The notes under the pieces are model-generated. The model worked only from the letters and a program-made list of their open reading frames with translations. It searched no databases and had not been told where the DNA came from. Both the position numbers and the translations under genes were made by a program. DNA of 34,820 nt from Scatosoma sp900555925 (lineage in GTDB: Bacteria > Bacillota > Clostridia > Christensenellales > Borkfalkiaceae), in assembly GCA_959603585.1 (NCBI GenBank), contig CAUGYD010000014.1, positions 1 to 34,820 of the forward strand, given 5' to 3'. This document shows, piece after piece, positions 24,611-32,747 of this stretch (positions within the stretch are counted from its first letter, which is position 1; each line of letters starts with the position of its first letter).

Positions 24611-26490
24611 AGTGGAAAAAAGAATATTCCAATAAAAGAGAAAAAAGAAACTTTTTGTGTATTTTCGCGGTGACGTTTTTGCTTTCTCTATCTTTTGCTT
24701 TTATGAGTATAGCTCAAATAGAAAACAACAGGGTAAAGGCTATTGCGGAAAAATATAATTTTTCCGATACAGTGGACTACTCCTCTTTACGCCTTCGTTC
24801 TGCACCCGCCATTGCGGCTGAAATGACGGACGCACGCAATCTGTATTATGTCTCTGCGGATAACGACGAATTGGCAGCGACGAACGCTCTGTACTATATT
24901 GATGAAAACCTTAATGTCCTGGACGCTTCGGAAAAAGTGATAGAACCGCTCGAACTCGCATTATCAGAGCCGGACGGTAAAGTGATTCCCAATTTTTACG
25001 TATCGACGGATCAGCAGCTTTCAGCACTCGTCGGATATGCGGAGGAAAATCCGGAGCTTACAGATGCGGCGATTATTACACCTACGGCGGAATTGGCAAA
25101 AAAAGCGAGAAAGAGAATCCCTTATTTTCGGGTAGCCTTGGATTACTCTGCCCGCAGGATAATCCGCCCCGCCGAAGCGGTTCGGGAATCAAACGAAGCG
25201 GGAGCGTTATTTTTGATTTTGTCCTCGTCGCAGGCGGACAGGAATACGGTTAGTTATATTCAGTCCCGTATGAAGGCGGTTTGGTTGAAATTGGATTGTG
25301 CAGAAGATTTTGAGATACGAAAGGGAATCGCCTCTGGCGCCTTCGGTCTGGTGACGGACGAGAATCCGAATAAAATCGCGGAAGTATATGAGGAACTACA
25401 AGAGACGAAAGGTTTTACGATTCCCCGTTCACCTCTCAATATCGCGCATCGTGGAGACCCGTTCCATTATAACGAAAATTCTATGGAGGGATTTATCGCT
25501 TCCTGTGAGGCGGGAGCTACGCATCTCGAAGTAGATGCCCATTTGAGCGCAGATAATCAAATTGTTATCATGCATGACGCGAGTCTTTCGCGCACGACGA
25601 ACGGGAGCGGAAATATCCGTTCGATGACGTTAGAGGAGATAAAGCGCTATAAAATTATCCGAAATCTGGGGAATCAACTGACGGGTGAAGAATCGGAGAT
25701 ACCGACGGCGGACGATTTGTTTTCGTATTGCAAGGATAAAGATATAGTGTTATTTTTTGAGATAAAGACGTCGGCCGGAAATTTTGCGGAGGTATTCAAG
25801 AGTAAGATAGAAGAATACGGAATGGAAGATAAAATCGTCGTCATTTCTTTTGACCGAAACCAGTTGTTGTCCATAAGGGAAAAAATTCCTTATCTTTGGG
25901 CGATAGACCTTAATAATCCGGATAAAGATACAGGAAAGACAATCGTCGACTTGTGTGAAAAAAATGTGGGAATAGACATGTCTTACGGAAATGTTTTGCC
26001 CGATTTAATGCGGGATTTTCTCGAAAGAGGATTTCCTCCGGCTTATTGGACATATTCCACTCAAACGGACGTGGAGACTGCTATTCGCGACGGAGTATAT
26101 GGAATTACAAACAATGATGCGGTATCCTGCGGCGCGTTGGCAGAGAGCTTGACTGCGGAAAATTTACCTGCCGTGAAAAAAGCCGAACTATCCAAGGAAG
26201 GATTTACCTTACCCGCCGTCATAGAAAATTTTGACGGAACAAGGACGGAGATACAGGCAGAAATTTTTGCATGGCAGGATAAAGGAGATTATGCCGAAAT
26301 CATTCTTCGGGGAGATACGGGAAATTGGTGGCTATTGAGCAACATTGTTCGCGTAGAATATTTACCGGAAGATAATTTCGGAGAAGAGGAAAAGGGGGAG
26401 AGCTCAACCGGTTGCGGTTCTTTTACGTCGCCGGCAGGGATTTTTGTCATTTTGGGTTTGGCTTTTATTTTAATTAGGCATCGCTTTTAA
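24607..26490 (+). CDS. Membrane-anchored glycerophosphodiester phosphodiesterase with degenerate N-terminal repeat
   Basis: 627 residues. An N-terminal hydrophobic segment (about 17-37) is an uncleaved anchor or signal. The active GDPD barrel spans about 278-520: IAHRGD (His281, Arg282, Asp284), NENSMEGF, HLEVDAH (Glu308, Asp310) and VIMHDASLSRTTNGSG (His323, Asp324). These are the known catalytic and metal residues of the family, which splits glycerophosphodiesters into sn-glycerol 3-phosphate and an alcohol. Residues of about 40-265 lack these motifs but end in GAFGLVTDENPNKIAEVYEE, a typical GDPD barrel end, so they may be an inactive copy. After a short beta-domain the tail TGCGS (601-605), a membrane helix and RHRF match the LamG proteins of this operon. 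The ATGA overlap with the alpha-galactosidase gene couples translation. Confidence 0.9.
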   Translation: MKWKKEYSNKREKRNFLCIFAVTFLLSLSFAFMSIAQIENNRVKAIAEKYNFSDTVDYSSLRLRSAPAIAAEMTDARNLYYVSADNDELAATNALYYIDENLNVLDASEKVIEPLELALSEPDGKVIPNFYVSTDQQLSALVGYAEENPELTDAAIITPTAELAKKARKRIPYFRVALDYSARRIIRPAEAVRESNEAGALFLILSSSQADRNTVSYIQSRMKAVWLKLDCAEDFEIRKGIASGAFGLVTDENPNKIAEVYEELQETKGFTIPRSPLNIAHRGDPFHYNENSMEGFIASCEAGATHLEVDAHLSADNQIVIMHDASLSRTTNGSGNIRSMTLEEIKRYKIIRNLGNQLTGEESEIPTADDLFSYCKDKDIVLFFEIKTSAGNFAEVFKSKIEEYGMEDKIVVISFDRNQLLSIREKIPYLWAIDLNNPDKDTGKTIVDLCEKNVGIDMSYGNVLPDLMRDFLERGFPPAYWTYSTQTDVETAIRDGVYGITNNDAVSCGALAESLTAENLPAVKKAELSKEGFTLPAVIENFDGTRTEIQAEIFAWQDKGDYAEIILRGDTGNWWLLSNIVRVEYLPEDNFGEEEKGESSTGCGSFTSPAGIFVILGLAFILIRHRF

Positions 26491-26513
26491 ATATAGTGGA
26501 AAGGAGGAAAATA

Positions 26514-27815
26514 ATGAAAAAATCCAAAGGATTTACAATGATGACTTCTTTTATTTTGGGAGCAGCTTTATTGTTCCCCATGGTTTCCTGCGGAGGTTCG
26601 GAAAATAGCCCCTCTCATTCGGACTCTCTTTCCCAAAGTTCGACGAGTGTTCCTTCATCGACAGATTCTTCTGAAATAGATTTGGAAGATTATGATTTGA
26701 CAACGTTTGAGCTGGGAAAATATATGGCTCCTATATGGGAAGGACAAGTCTCTTATGCCGAGGGCGTTTTTGTCAAGGAGAATGCCGAAGGACAGACGGA
26801 ACCTATTCCCCTGCTTTATCCAATCGATAAAATTATTTCCGTGCGTAGCGCCGACCTCTCGGTGAAATATGAGGAGGGAAAGGATTATGAGGTTACGGAG
26901 GCGGGAACATTGCGGATTCTTGACGGTGGAAAAATTCCCGTTCTTCCGTACGAACAATACTATTTCGAGACGTATGCGGACGATGGATTGCAGACGCAAA
27001 TTCCGGCCTCAACTCCTACGGGTGCTTATATTGTTGCAGAGACGACAAAGGATAATCCCGGAATGTCGGCTTGGTGCTTGGCTGTCACATATACGCATTC
27101 GGAAAACAGCTCTATTTCTATTCCGGAATCTAAAAGCGAGCACTTTCCCCGGCTCAACGAAAAGCTTTCCCGCAGAGAAAATATTAAAGCAGTATTTTAT
27201 GGGGACAGTATCACTTACGGGTGGGGATCTACCGCCCTTGCGGAAGTCGATCGCGCCCCGTATTGTCCAAAATACTGCGACCTTGCGATGGATTATCTCG
27301 AAGATAAATACGGGGCTGAAATTTTCCGAGTTAATCTGTCAAAAAGCGGAGAAACCAGCGAATGGGGCATGCAATACTCAAATTATATAAAAGTTTGTGA
27401 CGAGAATCCTGATCTCGTCGTACTCGCCTTCGGAATGAACGACGGAGTCGTTACCGACGCTGCAACATTTTGTGCCAATATTAAAAATATCGTCAAAAAT
27501 ATTCAAAAGCGCTGTCCTGAAGCCGAAATTGTAGTTGTCACAAGCATGCTTCCTAATGATAAGGTAGGATATCAGCAAAATACGTGCCTGAGAAATTATC
27601 ACGAATCCTATGTAGGAGCTCTTCTTGAAGCAGAGGAAAAGTGGGAAAGTGTAGGTGTCGCGGACGTAACAACGATTCATAAGGAACTATTGTTACGGAA
27701 AAGTTTTCAAGATACTACATCCTCCAACACAAATCATCCCAATGATTACATGCATCGCGTTTATGCACAGGTGCTATTAAAAACGCTCATTGGAGAGGAT
27801 TTTTACTCTCTGTGA
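26514..27815 (+). CDS. SGNH/GDSL-family esterase lipoprotein
   Basis: The start at 26514 is set by AAAGGAGG at 26500-26507; an earlier in-frame GTG has no site. The 433 residues begin with a lipobox (PMVSC, Cys26) and a Ser-rich spacer. About 55-205 is a beta-rich N-terminal domain of the carbohydrate-esterase kind. The SGNH domain starts near 223: FYGDSITYGW (Ser232), SKSGETSEWG for block II, LAFGMNDG (Asn309) for block III, and NHPNDYMH (His408) near the end. Such enzymes remove acetyl or other acyl groups from sugars at the cell surface. It is the last gene of the operon, followed by a hairpin. Confidence 0.92.
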   Translation: MKKSKGFTMMTSFILGAALLFPMVSCGGSENSPSHSDSLSQSSTSVPSSTDSSEIDLEDYDLTTFELGKYMAPIWEGQVSYAEGVFVKENAEGQTEPIPLLYPIDKIISVRSADLSVKYEEGKDYEVTEAGTLRILDGGKIPVLPYEQYYFETYADDGLQTQIPASTPTGAYIVAETTKDNPGMSAWCLAVTYTHSENSSISIPESKSEHFPRLNEKLSRRENIKAVFYGDSITYGWGSTALAEVDRAPYCPKYCDLAMDYLEDKYGAEIFRVNLSKSGETSEWGMQYSNYIKVCDENPDLVVLAFGMNDGVVTDAATFCANIKNIVKNIQKRCPEAEIVVVTSMLPNDKVGYQQNTCLRNYHESYVGALLEAEEKWESVGVADVTTIHKELLLRKSFQDTTSSNTNHPNDYMHRVYAQVLLKTLIGEDFYSL

Positions 27816-27853
27816 ATGTGAAATAGAACTGAATAAAAATTTATGCAAAACGA

Positions 27854-27896
27854 AATGCAAGTAATGCCACCCTTATAGGGCGGCATTACTTGCATT
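27854..27896 (+). terminator. Terminator-like hairpin at the end of the carbohydrate operon
   Basis: Fifteen-base perfect arms AATGCAAGTAATGCC (27854-27868) and GGCATTACTTGCATT (27882-27896) enclose a loop that itself pairs (CCC TTATA GGG). The following bases (CTCTATTATG) are not a clean T run, so termination may be incomplete. Confidence 0.7.
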
Positions 27897-27939
27897 CTCT
27901 ATTATGAAAGCTGTTTTATAAGGAAATAAAAAAATTTAC

Positions 27940-27968
27940 TTGACTTATTTGTGTTTTGATAATATAAT
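27940..27968 (+). promoter_or_regulatory. Sigma-A promoter of serC-serA
   Basis: TTGACT (27940-27945) and TATAAT (27963-27968) are 17 bases apart, 34 bases upstream of the serC start. The ribosome binding site is GCGGGGG at 27991-27997. Confidence 0.8.
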
Positions 27969-28002
27969 AATACAAATACTTTTTTCTATCGCGGGGGTTT
28001 TT

Positions 28003-29091
28003 ATGAACAGAATTTTTAATTTTTCGGCAGGACCGGCACAACTTCCTTTGGAAGTATTGAGAGAGGCTCAGGAAGAGCTTCTCGATTATCGCGGTACGGG
28101 CATGTCCGTCATGGAAATGAGTCATCGCGGCAAAGAATTCGGGAAAATCATCTCGGAGGCGGAAGCCGTTCTCAGAGAGATTGCGAAGATTCCTCCCGAA
28201 TACAAGATTTTGTTTTTACAGGGCGGCGGACATACGCAATTTGCGATGGTGCCGATGAATCTCATGAAAAACCGCGTCGCGGATTATATTTTAACGGGGC
28301 TTTGGGCGAAAAAAGCCGCCAAGGAAGCCTCGCTTTTCGGAAAAGTCAATATCCTTGCTTCCTCCGAAGATAGAAATTTTTCGTATATTCCCGATTGTTC
28401 CGACCTGCCCGTTTCTTCGGAGGCGGATTATGTCTATATCTGCGAAAACAATACCATTTACGGCACGAAATTTCACGATCTGCCTGACACGAAGGGAAAG
28501 ATTTTAGTCGCGGATATGTCCTCCTGTTTTTTGTCGGAGCCTTTCGATGTGACGAAATACGGACTCATTTTCGCGGGAGCGCAGAAAAATATCGGTCCGG
28601 CAGGTACGGTCGTTGTTATAGTGCGGGAAGATCTCGTCACGGACGACGTTTTGCCGGGGACGCCCACCATGCTCAGATATGCCGTTCACGCAAAGGAAAA
28701 CAGCATGTTCAATACCCCGCCCTGCTACGGAATTTATATCTGCGGAAAGGTGTTTGAGTGGATTAAACGCCGCGGCGGCCTCGAAGCGATGAAAAAGGCA
28801 AATGAAGAAAAAGCGAAAATTCTCTACGATTTTCTCGATTCCTGCAAGCTGTTCCGCCCGACTGTCGTCAAGAAAGACCGTTCTTTGATGAACGTTCCGT
28901 TCGTGACGGGGAATGAAAAACTCGACGCTCTGTTTGTTTCGGAAGCGGCGAAAGAGGGACTCGTAAATCTCAAAGGCCACCGAACGGTGGGGGGAATGCG
29001 GGCGAGCATCTATAACGCCATGCCGAAAGAAGGGGTGGAAAAGCTCGTGGAGTTCATGAAAAAATTTGAGGAGGAACACGGCCGTGAGTAA
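28003..29091 (+). CDS. serC: Phosphoserine aminotransferase
   Basis: The 362-residue protein begins NFSAGPAQLP, the conserved SerC opening, so ATG 28003 is right; an upstream open frame covers the promoter and is not used. It transfers an amino group from glutamate to 3-phosphohydroxypyruvate, the second step of serine synthesis. Visible: GTGMSVMEMSHRGKEF (31-46), LFLQGGGHTQFA (70-81), and the PLP-binding Lys195 in FAGAQKNIGPAG. The end has GHRTVGGMRASIYNAMPKEG, with the phosphate-binding arginine. It is followed at an 8-base overlap by serA, so the two steps are coupled. Confidence 0.97.
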   Translation: MNRIFNFSAGPAQLPLEVLREAQEELLDYRGTGMSVMEMSHRGKEFGKIISEAEAVLREIAKIPPEYKILFLQGGGHTQFAMVPMNLMKNRVADYILTGLWAKKAAKEASLFGKVNILASSEDRNFSYIPDCSDLPVSSEADYVYICENNTIYGTKFHDLPDTKGKILVADMSSCFLSEPFDVTKYGLIFAGAQKNIGPAGTVVVIVREDLVTDDVLPGTPTMLRYAVHAKENSMFNTPPCYGIYICGKVFEWIKRRGGLEAMKKANEEKAKILYDFLDSCKLFRPTVVKKDRSLMNVPFVTGNEKLDALFVSEAAKEGLVNLKGHRTVGGMRASIYNAMPKEGVEKLVEFMKKFEEEHGRE

Positions 29092-30247
29092 GACATATAA
29101 AATCAAATGTTTCGATAAAATATCCGCCTGCGGGCTTAAACAGTTGGACGACGCATATACCTTTACCGAAAATTTTTCGGAGGCGGATGCCGCATTGGTG
29201 AGAAGCAGTTCCCTGCATGAAACCGAGGCGGAAAATTCTCTTCTGGCCGTGGCGCGAGCGGGAGCCGGAGTCAATAACATTCCCCTCGAAAAGTTTTCTG
29301 ACAGGGGCATTGTCGTATTCAATACGCCGGGCGCAAACGCAAACGGGGTCAAGGAACTCGTCATCGCCGCGCTGCTGCTTTCCAGCAGGGATATCGTCGC
29401 GGGAATCCATTGGACCGAGACTCTTGAAGGAGATATTCCGAAAGCCGTCGAAAAGGGCAAAAAAGCCTTTGCAGGAAAGGAAATCGCAGGGAAAAAACTG
29501 GGGGTAATCGGACTCGGCGCGATCGGCGTGCTCGTCGCAAACAGCGCCATTTCCCTCGGCATGACCGTTTACGGCTATGATGTCAATCTTTCCATAGAGC
29601 ATGCGCTCGCTTTGCAAAATAGCGTGATAACGGTGAAATCCTTGGACGAGATTTTTTCGGAGTGCGATTATATCACCGTACATGTCCCTTTGCTCGAAAG
29701 TACGAAATATCTCTTTAACGCCGAGACGTTCGCAAAGATGAAGGACGGAGTCAATATCCTGAACTTTTCCCGCGACCTCCTCGTGAATGACGAGGATATG
29801 CGCGGCGCGCTCGCGTCGGGAAAAGTCCATCGCTACGTGACCGATTTCCCGAATGAAAGGATTCACGGGGTGCCCGGAGTCATTGCCGTGCCTCATCTCG
29901 GCGCCTCCACTTCGGAGAGCGAGGATAACTGTGCGGTCATGGCGGTAAAGGAATTGAAAGAATATCTCGAAACGGGAAGTATCCGCAACTCCGTGAATTT
30001 TCCGACGCTGGACGCCGGACGGCTGACGGGGGGATACCGACTCGCGGTTTTGCATAAAAACGTTCCCAATATGATCGGACAGCTGGCGGCGGTCTTGGGA
30101 AAAAATCAGATCAACATCGTCAATATGGCCAACCGCAGCAAGGGCGACCGCGCTTATACCGTCGTCGATACGGAGGCCGATCCTTCAAGCGTCGTTTCGT
30201 CGCTTTCAAAGATCGAGAACGTCTATAAAGTGAGGGTGATCCGATGA
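29084..30247 (+). CDS. serA: D-3-phosphoglycerate dehydrogenase
   Basis: GTG 29084 is the start: GAGGAGG at 29069-29075 lies just upstream inside serC, and the gene overlaps the serC stop by 8 bases. The 387-residue enzyme oxidises 3-phosphoglycerate to 3-phosphohydroxypyruvate with NAD, the first committed step of serine synthesis. Motifs are RAGAGVNNIPL (59-69), NTPGANANGVKELVIAALL (80-98), the Rossmann GLGAIG (143-148) followed by Asp166, VPLLESTKYLF, NFSRDLLVND with the catalytic Arg, and VPHLGASTSESEDN. The last 75 or so residues are an ACT-type domain (LAVLHKNVPNMIGQLAAVLG), which suggests serine feedback. It is the shorter SerA class, without the intervening domain. Confidence 0.96.
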   Translation: MSKTYKIKCFDKISACGLKQLDDAYTFTENFSEADAALVRSSSLHETEAENSLLAVARAGAGVNNIPLEKFSDRGIVVFNTPGANANGVKELVIAALLLSSRDIVAGIHWTETLEGDIPKAVEKGKKAFAGKEIAGKKLGVIGLGAIGVLVANSAISLGMTVYGYDVNLSIEHALALQNSVITVKSLDEIFSECDYITVHVPLLESTKYLFNAETFAKMKDGVNILNFSRDLLVNDEDMRGALASGKVHRYVTDFPNERIHGVPGVIAVPHLGASTSESEDNCAVMAVKELKEYLETGSIRNSVNFPTLDAGRLTGGYRLAVLHKNVPNMIGQLAAVLGKNQINIVNMANRSKGDRAYTVVDTEADPSSVVSSLSKIENVYKVRVIR

Positions 30248-31029
30248 AAATCGGTATGCCCGTCCTGTATGAATTTGATCGTCTCGAAGAGAATTTTTCC
30301 TTTGCGGAGGAAAATGAGTTTGATTTTGTGGAACTCAATCTGAATTTTTCCTATTGCCGTAAAGAACTTTGCAACGGTTCTTTGATGTCCGAACTGACTC
30401 AAAAATATGGCTTGGGATTGACCATGCATTTTTTTGACGAGGCAGATTTCGGTACCTATGAAGAAGTGGCGGAAAGTTATTTCGGCCTTTTGGAAAGATA
30501 CATGGTACCCGTTTCGGAATACGGACTTTCCACATTGGTCGTGCATTTGATAGAGGGACCTGTCGTCACGATCGGCGGCGTAAAGCATTATGTCTATGAA
30601 AAGGAATTCGAAGAATATTCCGAGAGATTGGAAAAAATGCTCTTTCGTGTAAGCGAGTTATGCAGAAAGAACGGCGTCCGTTTGGCATTGGAAAATTCAA
30701 AAACTGTGCCGTATATGGAAAGAACGTATGAACGGCTGAAAAAGGACGGCTTTTTTTTCGTGTTCGATATCGGACATGATGAAATGTGCTCGAATTTGCC
30801 GAGAAAAATATTTGAAGCTACAAGTTTTCACAACGTAAAAGAATTTCATATTCACGACGTCAGAGAAGAGGAAAAAGGCGTAAAAAAGGATCACGTTTGT
30901 TTGGGCGAGGGAAAGATAGACGCGGCCTTTTATAAGCGTACTGCTGAGCGGATCGGCGCAGATTGCCTTTTAGAGCTCAAATGTACGGAGGATCTGAAAA
31001 AGTCTATTTCTTATTTCAAAAAATTGTAA
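30244..31029 (+). CDS. Sugar phosphate isomerase/epimerase-like TIM-barrel protein (AP-endonuclease family 2)
   Basis: The 261-residue protein starts at the ATGA overlap with serA (30244-30247), so it is translationally coupled to serine synthesis. It has the fold of xylose-isomerase-like barrels: MKIGMPVLYEFDR, DFVELNLNF, LTMHFF, TLVVHL, and probable metal ligands in RLALENSKT (Glu), FVFDIGHDEM (Asp, His), FHIHDVRE (His) and CLLELKC (Glu). Members act as sugar or inosose isomerases, epimerases or endonucleases, and nothing here tells which. A serB phosphatase is missing from the operon. A role in serine or a connected phosphate metabolite is possible, but that is inference from position only. 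Confidence 0.85.
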   Translation: MKIGMPVLYEFDRLEENFSFAEENEFDFVELNLNFSYCRKELCNGSLMSELTQKYGLGLTMHFFDEADFGTYEEVAESYFGLLERYMVPVSEYGLSTLVVHLIEGPVVTIGGVKHYVYEKEFEEYSERLEKMLFRVSELCRKNGVRLALENSKTVPYMERTYERLKKDGFFFVFDIGHDEMCSNLPRKIFEATSFHNVKEFHIHDVREEEKGVKKDHVCLGEGKIDAAFYKRTAERIGADCLLELKCTEDLKKSISYFKKL

Positions 31030-31108
31030 ATCGAAAATGCAGAGAAAAATCGAAATGAATTTCGTATGACGGCCTTATTTCGGGGTAAACTATAAGGTAA
31101 GGCGAAAT

Positions 31109-32557
31109 ATGAAATTAAAATCGATTTGGAGATCAACGGCAAAGGAATATCCGCGTTTAGAAAAATATATCGACAGGGATATTGTCGTCATCGGCGGCGG
31201 AATTGCCGGATATTTAACGGCTTTCAGACTGACGGAGGCGGGACAAAGCGTCACCCTTTTGGAGGCGGACAGGCTGTTTTCGGGGACGACCGGACGGACG
31301 ACTGCCAAAATTTCAGCCAATCAGGGGAGCGTTTATGCGGATTTGGTTCGGCGTTATGGGGAATCCGTCGCTCTGTTATATTATCAGGCGCAGCTTGACG
31401 GAATGAAAAAATTTGAAGAGCTTGTCCGCCGTTACGATATCGATTGCGATTTTGAGAAAAGAGACGGATATATTTTTTCCGTAGAGGAACCGGGAAAAAT
31501 AGACGAGCTTTTCCGGACTTTGCGCTCCCTTGGCGCGGACTGCGAGATTGTGCAGAATGAAGCTCCGTTTGAAAAAGCGACCGCCTTGAAAATGACGGAA
31601 CAGTATCTGTTCGACCCACTGAAATTTTTGAGCTCTCTTCCGGTTGAATTTGAAATATATGAAAATACGCGCGCGATAAAGGTAGACGTAGTCAATAAGC
31701 TCGTGTATACAGGCGGCGGGTGCGTCAAGGCAAAAAAAATTATTGTAGCTACTCATTATCCGATTATTAATCCCCACGGAAATTATATCATGAAATTGCG
31801 GCAATCGACCTCTTATACGATAGCGGTCAAGGAAAAATGTTCGCAAGGAATGTGGCTGGAAGAACGTGCGGAGGGGCTGTCCGTAAGGCCATTCCGCGAA
31901 GGAACGCTGTTCGGCGGAATAGATCATCGAACGGGAAGAATAGGAAAATATGGGAAATTTGAAAAGTTAACGGAACGAGTAAAGACACAATTCGGATCGG
32001 TTAATATCACGAATTGTTGGGCGGCTCAGGACGTTATGACGTTCGACGGTATGCCCATGGCAGGTAAATATGCAAAAAATTTGAAGGATATTTACGTGGT
32101 GACGGGATTTAATAAATGGGGGATGACTAACTCCATGGTTTGTGCTTCGATATTGACGGACGCAATTTTAGAACGGGGGGATCCTTATGCCGAATTGTTT
32201 TCTCCGTCAAGGAGGATAAAGAGAGCTTTTGTTCCATTTATTTCCAATGCGTTCACCAATATTTCGGAAATTTTTCTCGGCTATTTTCGTTTTACAATAA
32301 AAAGAACGTCGGGTATCCTTCCCGGGCAAGGAATGATTGTTTTTTATCGGGGAAAAAGACGTGCGGTATATCGCGACGAAGACGGAAAATTATATGTCCT
32401 CGGGCGAATGTGTCCTCATATGCATGGTGAATTAAAATGGAACGGCGATACAAAGACATGGGACTGTCCTTGTCATGGCTCTCGTTTCGACATCTACGGC
32501 AATATTTTATCCGAACCATCCGTCAAAACATGTAAATATAAACAACATAAAAAATAA
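31109..32557 (+). CDS. FAD-dependent oxidoreductase with C-terminal Rieske [2Fe-2S] domain (YhfW-like)
   Basis: 482 residues. The FAD-binding Rossmann motif DIVVIGGGIAGYLTAFRLTE starts at residue 24, with the family glutamate in LLEAD. A D-amino-acid-oxidase-type body follows, including TSYTIAVKEK, GGIDHRTGRIGK and WAAQDVMTFDGMPMAG, then YVVTGFNKWGMTNSM. The last 90 residues are a Rieske domain whose cluster ligands are visible: CPH (Cys435, His437) and CPCH (Cys453, His456). This architecture matches the YhfW group, for which I know no firm reaction. It lies 79 bases after the previous gene with GGTAAGG upstream of the ATG; I see no clear promoter there. A strong terminator starts at its stop codon. 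Confidence 0.93.
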   Translation: MKLKSIWRSTAKEYPRLEKYIDRDIVVIGGGIAGYLTAFRLTEAGQSVTLLEADRLFSGTTGRTTAKISANQGSVYADLVRRYGESVALLYYQAQLDGMKKFEELVRRYDIDCDFEKRDGYIFSVEEPGKIDELFRTLRSLGADCEIVQNEAPFEKATALKMTEQYLFDPLKFLSSLPVEFEIYENTRAIKVDVVNKLVYTGGGCVKAKKIIVATHYPIINPHGNYIMKLRQSTSYTIAVKEKCSQGMWLEERAEGLSVRPFREGTLFGGIDHRTGRIGKYGKFEKLTERVKTQFGSVNITNCWAAQDVMTFDGMPMAGKYAKNLKDIYVVTGFNKWGMTNSMVCASILTDAILERGDPYAELFSPSRRIKRAFVPFISNAFTNISEIFLGYFRFTIKRTSGILPGQGMIVFYRGKRRAVYRDEDGKLYVLGRMCPHMHGELKWNGDTKTWDCPCHGSRFDIYGNILSEPSVKTCKYKQHKK

Positions 32558-32593
32558 AAAAGCTTCACCTTTGAATTAAGGTGAAGCTTTTTT
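32556..32593 (+). terminator. Rho-independent terminator
   Basis: Sixteen-base perfect arms AAAAAAGCTTCACCTT (32556-32571) and AAGGTGAAGCTTTTTT (32578-32593) enclose a 6-base loop, directly at the stop codon of the Rieske oxidoreductase. The A and T tracts allow action in both directions. Confidence 0.93.
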
Positions 32594-32675
32594 ATTGAAC
32601 GGTGAAAAATATAAAAAAATCTGGCAGTATTTTTACAAAAAATAATAGTATAATGAAAATAATAAAACAAACAAA

Positions 32676-32723
32676 AAAGGGGCATATGCCCCTTTGAGGG
32701 CGTTAAGCAATAACGCCCTCAAA
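32676..32723 (+). repeat. Tandem palindromes in the leader of the phage-type regulator
   Basis: A perfect 20-base palindrome (AAAGGGGCAT and its complement, 32676-32695) overlaps by three T bases with a perfect hairpin: 13-base arms TTTGAGGGCGTTA (32693-32705) and TAACGCCCTCAAA (32711-32723), loop AGCAA. It lies between a TATAAT box (32649-32654, no good -35) and the start at 32748. It copies the layout of 9245-9288, and its GCCCTCAAA arm also recurs in the hairpin at 9310-9335. Confidence 0.75.
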
Positions 32724-32747
32724 AAAAACTTACTAGGGAAGAAAAAA

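Noticed and set aside
28504..30055. Overlapping long minus-strand frames across serC and serA
   Set aside because: Antisense shadows of two enzymes with complete active-site motifs.
32622..32637. TGGCAG-N5-TTACA resembling a sigma-54 promoter
   Set aside because: Two departures from the core consensus, including the G of the -12 element, and no sigma-54 activator in the window.
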